Assembly (NCBI GenBank): GCA_022823405.1
Contig: JAJDXD010000110.1
Coordinates: 18,753-82,752 of the forward strand
Reading direction: 5' to 3'
Length of the DNA: 64,000 nucleotides
Origin: Gammaproteobacteria bacterium
Lineage (GTDB): Bacteria; Pseudomonadota; Gammaproteobacteria; Arenicellales; JAJDZL01
This document shows, piece after piece, positions 1-10,019 of this stretch. The position numbers were made by a program, and so were the translations under genes. Under the pieces are notes generated by a model. The model made no database searches and was not told the origin of the DNA. It saw only the letters and a program-made list of their open reading frames with translations. Every line of letters starts with the position of its first letter. The stretch's first letter is position 1.

Positions 1-200
1 TCACAGTGCTGTTTGCCATTGCTCGAACAACGGGTTGGGTTGCGCACTGGAAGGAAATGTTTACCGGCGATGACAGTCATAGAATCGGCCGCCCGCGTCA
101 GCTCTACATCGGGCCCAAGAAACGGAATTTCAAAAGAGTCGAAAACCGCAAAAAATCCATGCCGGACTGGCTGAAAATGTGGGGAGGCAGAAACGGTTGA
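1..200 (+). CDS. gltA: citrate synthase, C-terminal end only
   Basis: The window opens inside this gene. The visible 65 or so residues carry the C-terminal citrate synthase signature: an [16 protein letters not shown] helix followed by [11 protein letters not shown], the conserved arginine-containing segment near the active site of type II and methylcitrate synthases. Family knowledge: the enzyme condenses oxaloacetate with acetyl-CoA (or propionyl-CoA for methylcitrate synthase) in the cytosol as the entry to the TCA or methylcitrate cycle. The tail after the motif is about 25 residues longer than in Escherichia coli and basic. The start lies outside the window; the first GTG at 6 is an internal Val codon. 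Citrate versus methylcitrate synthase cannot be decided from this piece. Confidence 0.85.
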   Translation, partial: TVLFAIARTTGWVAHWKEMFTGDDSHRIGRPRQLYIGPKKRNFKRVENRKKSMPDWLKMWGGRNG

Positions 201-214
201 GTCCGTTCAGTCGT

Positions 215-1567
215 CTAAGTGGGGGCGATTCCGTGAGCCTGTAAGGATTTCACGATCAGGCGCCGAAAACGATAAACCATTATAAAGATTGCGACAGAGC
301 AAGCCACACCCACTGACCACATGAGTCCGGTTGGGCCAGTACCCATGTGAATCCCGAATAGCCATGCAAATGGAATCATCACCACCCAAAACGCAGTAAT
401 CAGTGTGCGCGTAATGAACCACATGTCCTGGTATCCCCTCAGCACACCAACAGAGACCGCCTGAAGGCCATCTAGAACCAGAATAAATGCCGCGGCGATC
501 ACCATCGGAACGGCAATTGTCAAAACCTCCGGGTCCTGGCTGTAAAGCCGGGACAGGAATTCAGGTGCAGCAAAAAATAACGTTGCAATCAAACTCAGAG
601 AAATCGCACCTAGAATCATAGCTGTCCAACCGGATAGAGCTGCTTTTTGTGGACTGCCCTGCCCCAGGAAATTAGCCACGCGAACAGTAGCAGCCATCGA
701 ATAGCCCAATCCGATCATAAACGCAATTGTAATAAGGTTCATCCCGATTGTCCAGGCTGCGGTTTCAAGAACCCCCATATAACCGGCAAACAGTGTCATA
801 ACCAGAAATGATGCGGATTCCATACCATGGCCAAGTGCTGTTGGATAGCCAAGTTGGCGAAGATTCTTTGAAAATTCCCGAAATTGGCGTAGCTTCCCTA
901 CAATGCCGTAGCGGATTCTATCAACAGCGTAAAACACATAACCCAATAGAATCAGAAAGCCAGCCCACCGAACAATACTGGTCGCGAGTGCAGCGCCTTC
1001 TGCACCCATTGCGGGTGCACCATGATTGCCAAAAATGAACATCCAGTTGAGATAAAGGTTCAGCAAATTTGAACCTAATGTGACAACCATTGCAGGTATC
1101 GGTCGCTGCAAACCTTCAAGCAGTAAAGAGGTCGTGATGAAGCAAAGGAGTCCAGCCAGCCCCAGGCCGTGCATGGCCAATACGCGCCCGGCTCCGACTG
1201 ATAGCTCTTCACTTTGGCCGACCAGACGGAAGAAGTACTCGCCAAACAGCATGAGAATTCCGAGTAAAATTCCGATAGCAAGTGCGTGCACCAGTCCGAC
1301 ACGCCAGATCGCACCGCAATTTGCAAAATTTCCAGTCCCTTCGTAACTTGCTGTCAGTATTGCAACAGGCAGTACCGATCCGATTCCGATGAGAATCAGC
1401 GAAACATGGAGCCCGTTTGCAAGTCCATAGAATGCAATTTCCTTGGTGCCTGCATAACCACACATTGCAACATCAACGGTGATGATCAGTATTGCGCCTG
1501 CGCGGGCTAGTAGCACGGGTGCTGCAAGGCGAATGATAGGCCAGAGTTCGTGCTTGGAGATGACCAA
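215..1567 (-). CDS. MATE-family multidrug/Na+ efflux transporter
   Basis: A 450-residue integral membrane protein with about twelve hydrophobic segments in two related halves. The conserved MATE element MGAEGAALATS lies near residue 190, and the second half has the expected GQG segment after its second helix. Family knowledge: MATE antiporters (NorM/DinF type) export cationic drugs and metabolites across the inner membrane in exchange for Na+ or H+. Length fits the family (about 440-470). The start used is a TTG with no convincing ribosome-binding site, so the N-terminus is uncertain by a few codons. It runs convergently toward the citrate synthase end, 14 bp away. Substrate unknown. Confidence 0.85.
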   Translation of the reverse strand: MVISKHELWPIIRLAAPVLLARAGAILIITVDVAMCGYAGTKEIAFYGLANGLHVSLILIGIGSVLPVAILTASYEGTGNFANCGAIWRVGLVHALAIGILLGILMLFGEYFFRLVGQSEELSVGAGRVLAMHGLGLAGLLCFITTSLLLEGLQRPIPAMVVTLGSNLLNLYLNWMFIFGNHGAPAMGAEGAALATSIVRWAGFLILLGYVFYAVDRIRYGIVGKLRQFREFSKNLRQLGYPTALGHGMESASFLVMTLFAGYMGVLETAAWTIGMNLITIAFMIGLGYSMAATVRVANFLGQGSPQKAALSGWTAMILGAISLSLIATLFFAAPEFLSRLYSQDPEVLTIAVPMVIAAAFILVLDGLQAVSVGVLRGYQDMWFITRTLITAFWVVMIPFAWLFGIHMGTGPTGLMWSVGVACSVAIFIMVYRFRRLIVKSLQAHGIAPT

Positions 1568-1716
1568 AACAGTGGTTCTAATTTTGTAAGGAATGATGTG
1601 GTGCGAGAATTACGCAAAAACGCACATTGTACGATTTATTCCAGGTGCGTGAAACTGACAGAATTGCAAGCCCCACTTGTGGGTAAGGCTTGCTTGTCGG
1701 TTTTCCTGAAAATTTG

Positions 1717-1754
1717 GTTTAACGTCAGTGGTGCCACAAAAACTGACGTTAAAC
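1717..1754 (-). terminator. 13-bp perfect inverted repeat, likely terminator of the DUF3179 gene
   Basis: Arms 1717-1729 (gtttaacgtcagt) and 1742-1754 are exact reverse complements around a 12-base loop. Read on the minus strand the hairpin is followed by CAAATTTT, a short T-rich tail. It lies 75 bp past the stop of the minus-strand gene 1829-2983. A second, weaker stem occurs at 1666-1693 (gcaagcc/ggcttgc enclosing cccac/gtggg). An operator for the MATE gene is the alternative reading. Confidence 0.5.
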
Positions 1755-1828
1755 GGTGCTTGAACTCTTTTCGTCTACTAAGCGGATATTGAGATTGCCA
1801 AAATATTCGGATCATGAGTTGATGTCAT

Positions 1829-2983
1829 TCAAAGTCTGCTATAGATTTCAGACTCTGGGTGAAATGCCAGCCACGCAAAAGCAAAGTGTACGCCATTGGT
1901 GACATCTACCAATTCCTTACCGTGCAGCGGCCCGGCGACAGCCTGTCCGAAAAGATTCCATTGCGATCCAGTCTGCACGTCATAAAAGTTCCCGTCGTCA
2001 CGTTTTTCAAAATCCAGCTGAAGTTCATCTAACTGACGTCTAAAGACAGTGGCAGAAGGGATGATTCGTGAGTCTGCAATACTGCGTTCATCGAGTGCAG
2101 AAGCCGCATCGTCCATGCTGAAAATTACAATTGAAACACCGTTGAACCTGTCATTAATGACTGGCTCTTCGTCAAAAACGGAGAATGGATAAACCCGATG
2201 TTTACCATTGACTGATACATTGACGACTCTTTCCATAGCGGGCAGACGGGAGTCCGCGGGATCGCTGAGTAAAAAAGGAACGTTGTTGATGTCATCGTAG
2301 CCGCGGTATGGGTTGTCTCCATAGTTTCTTCTGAAGCCTGTATCCCTGGACAGTACCTGACCTTCAGGATAAGCTAGGGCGAACTGTTCAAAGGACGTAA
2401 TTTGAGATGGCAGTAAATCCAGATCAACCCCTGCATAGTGCCCAACGATACCACTACCTGTTATTTGCTGCCACCAGGACTCAGTCTGCCGGTCATACAT
2501 TACCAGATCACTTTTTCGCAGATTTCCGGTTGTACCGAAGTCAAGTATTTCACCATCAAGATTTCGGTCAAATACGATGGATGCATTGCAAAGCGGGCAG
2601 AATGTCACGGCGACGAATCGGTCGTTCAACATGTCATTGACAATCTCGTGCCATATCAGAATCTGTAAGGGATAGGCTTTGGCCTCACCCAAAATATCCA
2701 AAACAATGACCGGCTCTCTAAGATTCAGCCATTTCAATGCGGACTCAACTGATACAAATACTGGATGATCAATTGACGGAATGCCATCTTTCGGAGGACC
2801 GCCTGATCGAATTTCGGAGAGTTCGATTACACTGTTTTCGAAGTCCGTATTTGGCCAGTCTTTAAATCTAGGAGAAGTTTGTGCCTCGAGGGTGGGAATC
2901 GCGATCCAGAAGATTGCGAATGTTAGGATCAACGACAGAATGTGAGCAGGGCGCATTAGTTTAAGTTCGTTTTTTTTGTTCAT
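1829..2983 (-). CDS. DUF3179 domain-containing secreted protein
   Basis: A 384-residue protein with an N-terminal signal peptide or anchor (residues about 13-34, hydrophobic, ending near LEAQT). The body matches DUF3179: AYPLQILIWHEIVND, then VTFCPLCNAS with two cysteines, then LDFGTTGNLRKSDLVMYDR and ESWWQQITG. The function of DUF3179 is not established; the conserved CPLC pair and the histidine suggest a metal or redox site (inference). It is predicted to be exported. No clear operon partner: the MFS gene upstream on the same strand starts about 100 bp away with its own intergenic region, and a hairpin follows its stop. Confidence 0.85.
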   Translation of the reverse strand: MNKKNELKLMRPAHILSLILTFAIFWIAIPTLEAQTSPRFKDWPNTDFENSVIELSEIRSGGPPKDGIPSIDHPVFVSVESALKWLNLREPVIVLDILGEAKAYPLQILIWHEIVNDMLNDRFVAVTFCPLCNASIVFDRNLDGEILDFGTTGNLRKSDLVMYDRQTESWWQQITGSGIVGHYAGVDLDLLPSQITSFEQFALAYPEGQVLSRDTGFRRNYGDNPYRGYDDINNVPFLLSDPADSRLPAMERVVNVSVNGKHRVYPFSVFDEEPVINDRFNGVSIVIFSMDDAASALDERSIADSRIIPSATVFRRQLDELQLDFEKRDDGNFYDVQTGSQWNLFGQAVAGPLHGKELVDVTNGVHFAFAWLAFHPESEIYSRL

Positions 2984-3084
2984 CTTGGATTTCCAGAAAA
3001 TAGTTGGCTAGTAAAACAGACTGGTTTTTTGTCTAAATGTTCTGTTATCCGCGCATTGTCCCGAAAAAATTATTCTTGCGCAGT

Positions 3085-4299
3085 TCAAACTGGTTCGCGA
3101 TTCGACATTTTCAGCATCGCCAGTGGGCCAATCATAACAATAACACCGAGTGTTAGAAATGCCGCACCCCAGGCGGTAGGACTATGGCCGCCGCCAGCCA
3201 GGTCCAGTACCACACCAAAAATTATGGGACCAATGAACGCGCCAACAAAACCAATCAGAGTATGTACAGCCATGGTTGTGCCTCGAACTCTGGCATCTGC
3301 TGAAGCAATGACGGCGGATGAAATTGATGCGGAATCAGCGATCGACAGGATTGCATAAAGACACACCAGACACAGAATCAGAATCATTGACAGTTGGCTG
3401 GAGAAACCAAGAGCAATCCCGGTCAGCACAGCTAACAGCATGACCGAAATTATGACCTTGATACGATTTATCCGACCCGCAATTTCATTGACAATCACAC
3501 TGAACGGTTGGGCGATAAACGTGGCACACGCGACAATTAAGGCCGGATTCCAGTTGCTGCCAAAAGTCGGTAAATCTCGACCCGACATCGCAAAAACCAG
3601 AAAAGTAACCGTCCATGACCGAAAAACAAACAACTCCATGTTGTGCACGCTGTAGGCAATGCTGAATCCGATTGCCTTACGATTTTTAAACACTGGTTTA
3701 AGGTCTGGTAGCAAAGTAAACTTTTCGTTGGCCCGAAGTGGTGATGACTGTGGGAGAAACAAAAGTGCGATGAAGAACGCCAGCAAAGCTCCGATCGAGG
3801 AAGCAGCAAAGCTGTGCTGCCAAATCATCATATCCGCCAAAAGACCGGCAGTCAGAAACGACACAGCAACACCAACACCAAAACACATGGTGTAGACTGC
3901 GACGGTTCTACTTTGAAGGTGGTTAGGAACTGCATCGACCAGAGACTTGAGTCCTGGCATGTAGGTACCGGCTAGTGCGATTCCCTGAACAAAGCGCCAA
4001 AAGCTAGCGGTGGCGACACCCGTATTGAGAAACGCAAATCCCAAAGGTGCAAGCATGGTCAATGCCATCGAATAGAGATAAATTTTTCGGGCATCAATTC
4101 GATCTGTCAACGGCACGAGCAGAATAACACCGAGCAGGTAACCTCCAAAGTAAATCCCGGCTACCCAACCGATTTCAGTGTTAGAGGCTGCCCACTCAAT
4201 TTGTAAGGTCGGAATCAGTGTAGGATATACCGCGAACGGAACCATACCTAGGACGTGAGCAACACAGATCAACGCGATCGTAATTTTCAACCACTGCAT
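3085..4299 (-). CDS. MFS transporter
   Basis: A major facilitator superfamily carrier with twelve predicted helices. The loop 2-3 motif reads GGYLLGVILLVPLTDRIDARKIYL, of the G-x-L-x-D-R-x-x-R-k type. I place the start at the internal ATG 4299, giving a protein of about 404 residues that begins MQWLKITIALI directly before helix 1. The reading frame stays open to an ATG at 4413, but those 38 extra residues are hydrophilic and unlike MFS N-termini. Substrate unknown. Neighbours do not suggest a pathway; the gene precedes DUF3179 on the same strand. Confidence 0.8.
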   Translation of the reverse strand: MQWLKITIALICVAHVLGMVPFAVYPTLIPTLQIEWAASNTEIGWVAGIYFGGYLLGVILLVPLTDRIDARKIYLYSMALTMLAPLGFAFLNTGVATASFWRFVQGIALAGTYMPGLKSLVDAVPNHLQSRTVAVYTMCFGVGVAVSFLTAGLLADMMIWQHSFAASSIGALLAFFIALLFLPQSSPLRANEKFTLLPDLKPVFKNRKAIGFSIAYSVHNMELFVFRSWTVTFLVFAMSGRDLPTFGSNWNPALIVACATFIAQPFSVIVNEIAGRINRIKVIISVMLLAVLTGIALGFSSQLSMILILCLVCLYAILSIADSASISSAVIASADARVRGTTMAVHTLIGFVGAFIGPIIFGVVLDLAGGGHSPTAWGAAFLTLGVIVMIGPLAMLKMSNREPV

Positions 4300-4539
4300 G
4301 GAAAGTGTTTGTCTGGATGGTATTGGTGAATTCGCGAGTCGTTGATCGACGTGAAATCTGAAGTCATGGCATGGAATCAAAGTTGTTGGCGTAATTATCC
4401 TACGCTTTGTCACCTTTAGAGGACTATGGATTGTTGGTAGGATTCGCTCTTGCAGAAACGATTGACAAAGCCGATTGTCATAAAATAGAAGAAAGCCAGT
4501 CCGCCCGGTTTTTATCTGAATCCAAACGCCTGAACTTTC

Positions 4540-4908
4540 ATGTTAACGAAATTCCTATTTACGATCGCGGTGATCGTGGTTGTTTTGCTTGTTTACCAGG
4601 CTCGATTCAGGCCCGTGTCCCAAGCTGTACAGAAAGCGAAACACAGCACTGCTTTTCCGAACAAACCCTCAAAATGGGTGGTCTATACAGTGGCGGGTAT
4701 CCTCGCGGTGTCCTCCGGAATTGTCTACTTCTTCAAGTGGCAATCTGACAACACGATACTCACCATACGCGTCATCAACGCTCAACAGGAAGAACCATTT
4801 AGTTACAAGGCACGTCAAAAGGACATCAAGGGCCGAACATTTACTACTCTTGACGGCAGGGTGGTGACATTAGGTGCGTCAGACAGAATCGAATTAATTG
4901 ATGACTGA
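4540..4908 (+). CDS. small membrane protein of unknown function
   Basis: 122 residues with two hydrophobic helices (about 3-20 and 46-64) and a polar C-terminal domain containing FSYKARQKDIKGRTFTTLDGR. I do not recognise a family. It lies 33 bp before the rhomboid protease gene on the same strand and is probably co-transcribed with it and the DUF255 gene. The C-terminal beta-rich stretch after the second helix could be a periplasmic domain (inference). The codon pattern and the length of an uninterrupted frame support a real gene. Confidence 0.6.
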   Translation: MLTKFLFTIAVIVVVLLVYQARFRPVSQAVQKAKHSTAFPNKPSKWVVYTVAGILAVSSGIVYFFKWQSDNTILTIRVINAQQEEPFSYKARQKDIKGRTFTTLDGRVVTLGASDRIELIDD

Positions 4909-4941
4909 GTTTAGATCGAAAAATCGGACTTAGGTAAAGAC

Positions 4942-5520
4942 ATGCAGATCACTATTGGCCTGATAGGAATGTCGATTTTTGTCACTCTTTTGAGTGGTTT
5001 TGGTGAGTCTGCCGTAATCGTAACCAAGACGCTGATCACCGCCTCATCATTCGGGGTATTGGATGAAATTCGATCAGGTGAGCTGTGGCGATTAATCACG
5101 CCCGCATTTATTCATTTCGACATCTATCACCTAGTTTTCAATTTGCTGTGGGTCTGGGTTTGTGGTGGAGCAATCGAAAAGCGCCGCGGATGGTTGGTCT
5201 ACCTGTTCATTTTTGCAGTCGCTGCATCAGTTTCCAATTTGGCGCAATATTGGTATTCCGGACCGGCATTCGGTGGTATGTCTGGCGTTGTGTACGCATT
5301 CGTGGGCTATATTTGGATGCAGATGAAGTTCAATCCCATCGGTTATGCTGGAGTGATACCAAGAGCCGTCATACCGTTGATGATGATCTGGTTTATAGCC
5401 TGTTGGCTCAATCTGATCCCGAATGTCGCCAATATTGCACACACGACAGGATTGATTCTAGGAGTGATTTGGGGGCGAGTTGATGCCATGATTGCGTTTA
5501 ATCGCTATCGGGCACTCTGA
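4942..5520 (+). CDS. rhomboid-family intramembrane serine protease
   Basis: 192 residues, six predicted helices. The catalytic serine motif is GGMSGVVYA (Ser114, G-x-S-G) and the partner histidine is His167 in [11 protein letters not shown]. An [13 protein letters not shown] segment near residue 58-70 matches the conserved H-x-x-x-x-H-x-x-x-N helix 2 of rhomboids. Family knowledge: cleaves transmembrane helices of membrane-protein substrates within the inner membrane. It is shorter than E. coli GlpG because the cytoplasmic N-terminal domain is absent. The stop is two bases before the DUF255 gene start, so the two are almost certainly translated from one transcript. Confidence 0.9.
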   Translation: MQITIGLIGMSIFVTLLSGFGESAVIVTKTLITASSFGVLDEIRSGELWRLITPAFIHFDIYHLVFNLLWVWVCGGAIEKRRGWLVYLFIFAVAASVSNLAQYWYSGPAFGGMSGVVYAFVGYIWMQMKFNPIGYAGVIPRAVIPLMMIWFIACWLNLIPNVANIAHTTGLILGVIWGRVDAMIAFNRYRAL

Positions 5521-5522
5521 CA

Positions 5523-7940
5523 ATGCGTTTTTTCCTTTTACGATCAGGATGTTCTGGCCTGGTCCCTCTGCTCGGGTTATTGTGGTCTCTTTCTGCACTA
5601 GCCGATTCTCAATTTCTGCCACTACCAGGCGCTCCCGAAATGCCGATGGAAGTTCGACAGGCTATTGATCAGGTTTGGAAATCCCGAAGTACAGACCACG
5701 AAATTCGAACCAAGCACCTTCAGGAGGATGGTACGCCCCATTACGCCAATCGTCTGATATTGGAATTGTCCCCCTATTTGAATCAGCACGCTCATAATCC
5801 CGTCAACTGGCATGCCTGGGATAAAGAAGCTTTCGAGCTGGCTAGACAGCTTGACCGCCCGGTGTTAATTTCGATTGGTTACTCTTCGTGCCATTGGTGC
5901 CACGTGATGGAAGAGGAAAGCTATGACAATCTAAAGATTGCCACGTTGCTGAATAAGCACTATATCGCCATCAAAGTGGACCGGGAAATCAATCCCGATA
6001 TTGATGAACTTTACTTGCTTGCAGTCCAGATTATGGGCGGCAATGGTGGCTGGCCACTCCATATGTTCGTCACACCAGAGGGCAAACCGTTTCTCGGACT
6101 GGTTTATGTGCCACCTGAAGATTTCGAGGTGTTGCTGAATGAAGTGCATTTAGTTTGGAAAAATGACAAGGCGGAGCTCGAAAAAATTGCCAATCAGGTA
6201 ACCGAGGCGGTCCAGTCATTTGGTGCGACATCAAGCCAGGATATTGAGATTGGAAAACTGCAAATTGACCATTTTGTTACCGAGCTCTTTTTGGAAGACC
6301 AGGCGCTAGATGAGTTTTCGCCGCCAAGCTCAAAATTCCCATTGGAATCAGAACTGCTTCTGTTGTTGGATGTCGCAATTCGTGACAACAATGAAACTGC
6401 GTTGCAACTGGCAGAAAATCGACTGACTGCGATGGCGATGGGCGGCATCCGCGATCATGTTGGAGGCGGGTTTCACCGCTATTCGGTTGACAATGAATGG
6501 CTGGTGCCGCATTTTGAAAAAATGCTCTACAACCAGGCACTTCTGGCTCGAGCTTACCTTAAAGCATTTGCACAGACTGGAAAGAACTTGTACAGAAGGG
6601 TTGCAGAGCAGACTTTGGATTATGTGTTGCGCGATATGCGAAGCGAAGAGGGACTGTTTTGGTCAGCAACCGATGCAGACAGTGAGGGACGTGAAGGAAC
6701 TTATTTTCTCTGGACAGTGGATGAAATCGTCAAATCGGTTGGCACTGATGCTGAATTTGTGCTCAATCACTATGGTGTGACTGAAGTTGGCAACTTTGAA
6801 GGAAGAAATATTTTTTTTCTCTCCGAACTTCCAGAAGACCGTGCGTCCGCGGCTGAAATTAATGTCGAATCTTACCTAGACAAACTATCGGTCGGTGTTG
6901 AAAAGCTGCGAACCTCTCGAGAGCTCAGACCCAAACCCTATCTTGATGACAAGGTGATCACGGCATGGAATGCCATGATGATTACAACGCTTGCCCAGGC
7001 TGGTTCAATTTTGGATGAATCGCGATACCTAAATGCCGCAATCACTGCTGCAGAACGCCTCTGGATGCACACCTGGGACCCGAATGAAAAACATCTTTTT
7101 CGGATTTTACGTGATGACAAACTAAGCGAATCCGGCAAACTTCGAGACTATGCGTATTTGTCTCAGTCCTTGCTTACCTTGTATGATGAAACTGGTGACG
7201 AGTTGTGGCTTAAGCGGAGTCAGTCTATAGTCGATTCGATGGTTGAGAAATTCTGGGACCGGCAGAAAGGTGGTTTCTTTTCCGTTTCAGAAAACGATGC
7301 GGCGGATTTGATTGCCAGACACAAAGATCGCTTTGATGAATCGCTACCATCGGGCAATTCTGTTGCGGCAAGTTCGCTGTCCAAGCTGCATCGCCGTACA
7401 GGTCAGCAAATTTACGCCCGACTTGCGGATCAACTATTCCAAACATTCGCAGCAGAAATTGTGCAGATTCCAACGAGCTATGGCTATGCACTGAAAGCCT
7501 TGCAGGATCATCGGGACGGGTTAATTGGCCCTTTGGAATTTGCTGGTTCTGGCAGTGTTAGAGCGACGGTTCGCGCAGTGGATCGAAGCGACAACCAAAT
7601 ACAGACAATCGTCGAAGTGGCCCTTGCAGATGGCTGGCATGTTCAGTCCAATCAGCCATTGGCTGATAACTTGATAGCCACACAGGTCTCAAGTGTGTCT
7701 GAAGATTGGCAGTTAGAAAATGTGACTTATCCGCCGGCAGATGAAGCTTATCTATCGTTTCAAACAGACCCGCTATCGGCCTGGAGCGGGACAGTACAGA
7801 TTCCGGTTGAATTCAAAGCAGTGGGCGAGCCTGACAGTGCTCTGCAGCTGAATCTTCAACTGCAGGCTTGTAATGACGAGTTATGCCTGTTGCCAGAAAA
7901 CGTGCGACTGGAGTTGCCACTGGGTTTAGTCAGGGACTAA
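5523..7940 (+). CDS. DUF255 thioredoxin-like protein with DsbD-alpha-like C-terminus
   Basis: 805 residues. An N-terminal signal peptide (about 1-27) is followed by the DUF255/YyaL/SPATA20 thioredoxin-fold domain, with the motif SSCHWCHVM (Cys123, Cys126) and the family-typical NPVNWHAWD just before it. The middle (about 260-640) is an alpha/alpha-toroid of the N-acylglucosamine epimerase type: [27 protein letters not shown]. The last 130 residues resemble the DsbD N-terminal domain, ending with the paired cysteines [11 protein letters not shown]. Family knowledge: DUF255 proteins have no settled biochemical role; the DsbD-like end implies thiol-disulfide exchange in the periplasm (inference). 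Follows rhomboid by 2 bp. Confidence 0.85.
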   Translation: MRFFLLRSGCSGLVPLLGLLWSLSALADSQFLPLPGAPEMPMEVRQAIDQVWKSRSTDHEIRTKHLQEDGTPHYANRLILELSPYLNQHAHNPVNWHAWDKEAFELARQLDRPVLISIGYSSCHWCHVMEEESYDNLKIATLLNKHYIAIKVDREINPDIDELYLLAVQIMGGNGGWPLHMFVTPEGKPFLGLVYVPPEDFEVLLNEVHLVWKNDKAELEKIANQVTEAVQSFGATSSQDIEIGKLQIDHFVTELFLEDQALDEFSPPSSKFPLESELLLLLDVAIRDNNETALQLAENRLTAMAMGGIRDHVGGGFHRYSVDNEWLVPHFEKMLYNQALLARAYLKAFAQTGKNLYRRVAEQTLDYVLRDMRSEEGLFWSATDADSEGREGTYFLWTVDEIVKSVGTDAEFVLNHYGVTEVGNFEGRNIFFLSELPEDRASAAEINVESYLDKLSVGVEKLRTSRELRPKPYLDDKVITAWNAMMITTLAQAGSILDESRYLNAAITAAERLWMHTWDPNEKHLFRILRDDKLSESGKLRDYAYLSQSLLTLYDETGDELWLKRSQSIVDSMVEKFWDRQKGGFFSVSENDAADLIARHKDRFDESLPSGNSVAASSLSKLHRRTGQQIYARLADQLFQTFAAEIVQIPTSYGYALKALQDHRDGLIGPLEFAGSGSVRATVRAVDRSDNQIQTIVEVALADGWHVQSNQPLADNLIATQVSSVSEDWQLENVTYPPADEAYLSFQTDPLSAWSGTVQIPVEFKAVGEPDSALQLNLQLQACNDELCLLPENVRLELPLGLVRD

Positions 7941-8709
7941 GGGCAACCAGACCGCCGTCGATCAATATGTTTTGCCCGGTTATATAACCTGCGTGAGTAC
8001 TGCAAAGAAAGGCGCATAGTGCGCCAAATTCGTCCGGTGAACCGAAGCGTCTGGCTGGTATGTGCTGTTTGCCCTTTTCCAGCAGGTCTTCAATCGATTC
8101 GTCAGCTTCAGTGGCAGCTCGCGTCATGCTGGTACGAAGTCGGTCGGTGTCAAAGCGGCCTGGCAGAATCGCATTGACAGTGACATTGAAAGGAGCGACC
8201 TGCCGCGATGCGCCAGCGAAAAAACCAGTCAGACCTGAGCGCGCACCGTTGGACAGGTCAAGGTGTTGAATTGGCGCTTTCACAGATGATGACGTTACAT
8301 TGATGACCCGTCCGAATCGTCTTTCAATCATGCCATCAATAACGCGCTGGAAGAGATCAATCGGCGTGAGCATGTTGTTGTTGAGGGCAGAACGCCAGTC
8401 ATCCAGAGTCCATTCCCGAAAATCACCAACCGGCGGACCACCGGCGTTATTGACGAGAATATCAAGATCAGGTGTTTCATTCAAGGCCTTGTCGCGACCT
8501 GATTCTGTCGTGATGTCGCAGCAAATGATGGCAACATCTCCCTTGGCAATGGCTCCTATTTCACGCTGGGTCGCTTCCAGAGTGTTCGGGTCTCGGCCGT
8601 TAAGCCAGACGTTTGCGCCTTCTGCGGCTAAAGCACGCGCACAGCCCTTGCCGATACCTTTACTAGAGGCGCACACCAACGCGTTTTTTCCTTTGAGACC
8701 GAGTTCCAT
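7930..8709 (-). CDS. SDR-family oxidoreductase with altered catalytic residues
   Basis: 259 residues, Rossmann fold. The cofactor loop is [14 protein letters not shown] follows at the end of beta-4, and the C-terminal segment GQNILIDGG is typical of classical SDRs annotated as 3-oxoacyl-ACP reductase-like. The usual Y-x-x-x-K pair is missing: where it should sit the sequence is [11 protein letters not shown], so Tyr is Asn and Lys is Arg, while the upstream Ser (VTSSSV) is kept. That pattern defines a known divergent SDR subgroup, so it need not be damage, but the substrate is unknown. It overlaps the convergent DUF255 gene by 11 bp at its 3' end. Confidence 0.85.
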   Translation of the reverse strand: MELGLKGKNALVCASSKGIGKGCARALAAEGANVWLNGRDPNTLEATQREIGAIAKGDVAIICCDITTESGRDKALNETPDLDILVNNAGGPPVGDFREWTLDDWRSALNNNMLTPIDLFQRVIDGMIERRFGRVINVTSSSVKAPIQHLDLSNGARSGLTGFFAGASRQVAPFNVTVNAILPGRFDTDRLRTSMTRAATEADESIEDLLEKGKQHIPARRFGSPDEFGALCAFLCSTHAGYITGQNILIDGGLVALSP

Positions 8710-8753
8710 GTTGAAATTCTCCTGTGATGTCAGGGACTGAAGTGATAGATTAA

Positions 8754-9626
8754 ATGGCTAGCGCTGCCAACAATCTCCGGGGAGCCACCTGGATCGTCGG
8801 GTCTGCCGTAGTTGCAACGGTCATGAGTTCCGGCGTTCATGAACTAGCCGGGTCGATACACTCCGCGCAGGCGGTATTCATACGCGGTGTCATCGGTTCA
8901 CTCCTTATTCTTGCATTCTCGTTACCACGCTCAGATTTCAGTATACGCACCAAGCGGCTTAAACTGCATATTGTACGAGGGGTGATTGGCGTTGTCGCCA
9001 TAAACCTAGGGTTTTATTCACTCCAGATCCTGCCTCTAGCGACAGTCACAGCGCTCTTTTTTACAACACCACTGTTTGTGACTGCTCTAAGCATCCCAAT
9101 GCTGAAAGAAAAAGTTGGCGTTCGGCGGATCATGGCATCAATCATCGGATTTTTGGGGGCAGTGCTGGTGATTGGCTATCTACCGGAGCCATTAAGCATC
9201 AAGTGGTTCGCACCAATTTTTGCATCTGTTGCGTTTTCGCTGACTTTGGTTACGGGCAAACAATTGTCTTCAACCGAAAACCCTGGCACTATCGTGCTCT
9301 ATTTCTCAATGATTTTGGCAGTGGGCAGCTTACCGCCTGCCATCATTGTCTGGCAGACTCCCAACTGGACAGAATGGGGACTTCTCACCATGATTGCGGC
9401 GATGTCGGCACTTCGAAACTATATGGACGTACGCGGTTATGCGTTGGGCGATGCACAATTTGTCTCACCTTTTTTGTACACCCGAATCATTTTCATGGTG
9501 ATCGTTGGTTACTTTGTATTTGATGAAATCCCGCAGATTTCGGCACTGATTGGTGCATCGATCATCATTATGAGCACGCTGTATATTCTTCACCGGGAAG
9601 TAAAAATTGGAAGACAACAGTCATAA
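8754..9626 (+). CDS. EamA/DMT-family transporter
   Basis: 290 residues with ten predicted transmembrane helices in two EamA repeats; the first repeat ends around LPLATVTALFFTTPLFVTALS, with its glycine-rich helix following. The second repeat contains DAQFVSPFLYTRIIF. Drug/metabolite transporters of this type export amino acids, nucleosides or similar metabolites; substrate unassigned. Divergently transcribed from the SDR gene with 44 bp between the starts, so the two may share a promoter region. Confidence 0.8.
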   Translation: MASAANNLRGATWIVGSAVVATVMSSGVHELAGSIHSAQAVFIRGVIGSLLILAFSLPRSDFSIRTKRLKLHIVRGVIGVVAINLGFYSLQILPLATVTALFFTTPLFVTALSIPMLKEKVGVRRIMASIIGFLGAVLVIGYLPEPLSIKWFAPIFASVAFSLTLVTGKQLSSTENPGTIVLYFSMILAVGSLPPAIIVWQTPNWTEWGLLTMIAAMSALRNYMDVRGYALGDAQFVSPFLYTRIIFMVIVGYFVFDEIPQISALIGASIIIMSTLYILHREVKIGRQQS

Positions 9627-9788
9627 GTGATGGCCTGAATCTGTGATACACCTGAATGCCAGATTGTCGCCCTGCCAGGGAAGAAGGATTTATGGAAAGT
9701 AATTGAACCGATCACCAGAACGCGCTAAACAAAATAGCCGTGATGTATTCAAATTTGCCATAGATGAGTAAAAAAATTGTGAGAAGAC

Positions 9789-10010
9789 CTATTCTTCCAA
9801 TCCACGGACAAATCCAACCGGGTCGAACCTAGCTGCGTCGAAAGCTATCTGATCGTCCAAAGAAATTTAGGCTCGGCGCTTTTGTTTCAAATTTTGTACT
9901 AATGTTGTCTTACCAGCTCTACGTGGCCCAGTGAGCAAAACCACTGGTATATCCGAAAGTGCTTCGTTTGTTTTTCGTTCTACGAAACGCTCATATATTG
10001 CGATTGCTGC
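9789..10010 (-). pseudogene. remnant of an AAA+ ATPase of the DUF4143 (AAA_14) family
   Basis: On the minus strand the segment encodes IAIYERFVERKTNEALSDIP, then a Walker A motif LLTGPRRAGKTTLVQNF. The frame then shifts by one base and resumes as SLDDQIAFDAARFDPVGFV, the segment that follows the P-loop in DUF4143 ATPases, before stopping at 9789-9791. There is no start codon in frame (a stop lies at 10011-10013), and the rest of the ATPase and the DUF4143 domain are absent. An intact relative lies at 59111-60301. The flanking 9627-9788 holds nothing I recognise. Confidence 0.7.
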
Positions 10011-10019
10011 CTATGACAA

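Noticed and set aside
1550..1792. 80-codon plus-strand frame between MATE and DUF3179 genes
   Set aside because: It overlaps two hairpins, has no family similarity and lies in the space expected for the terminator.
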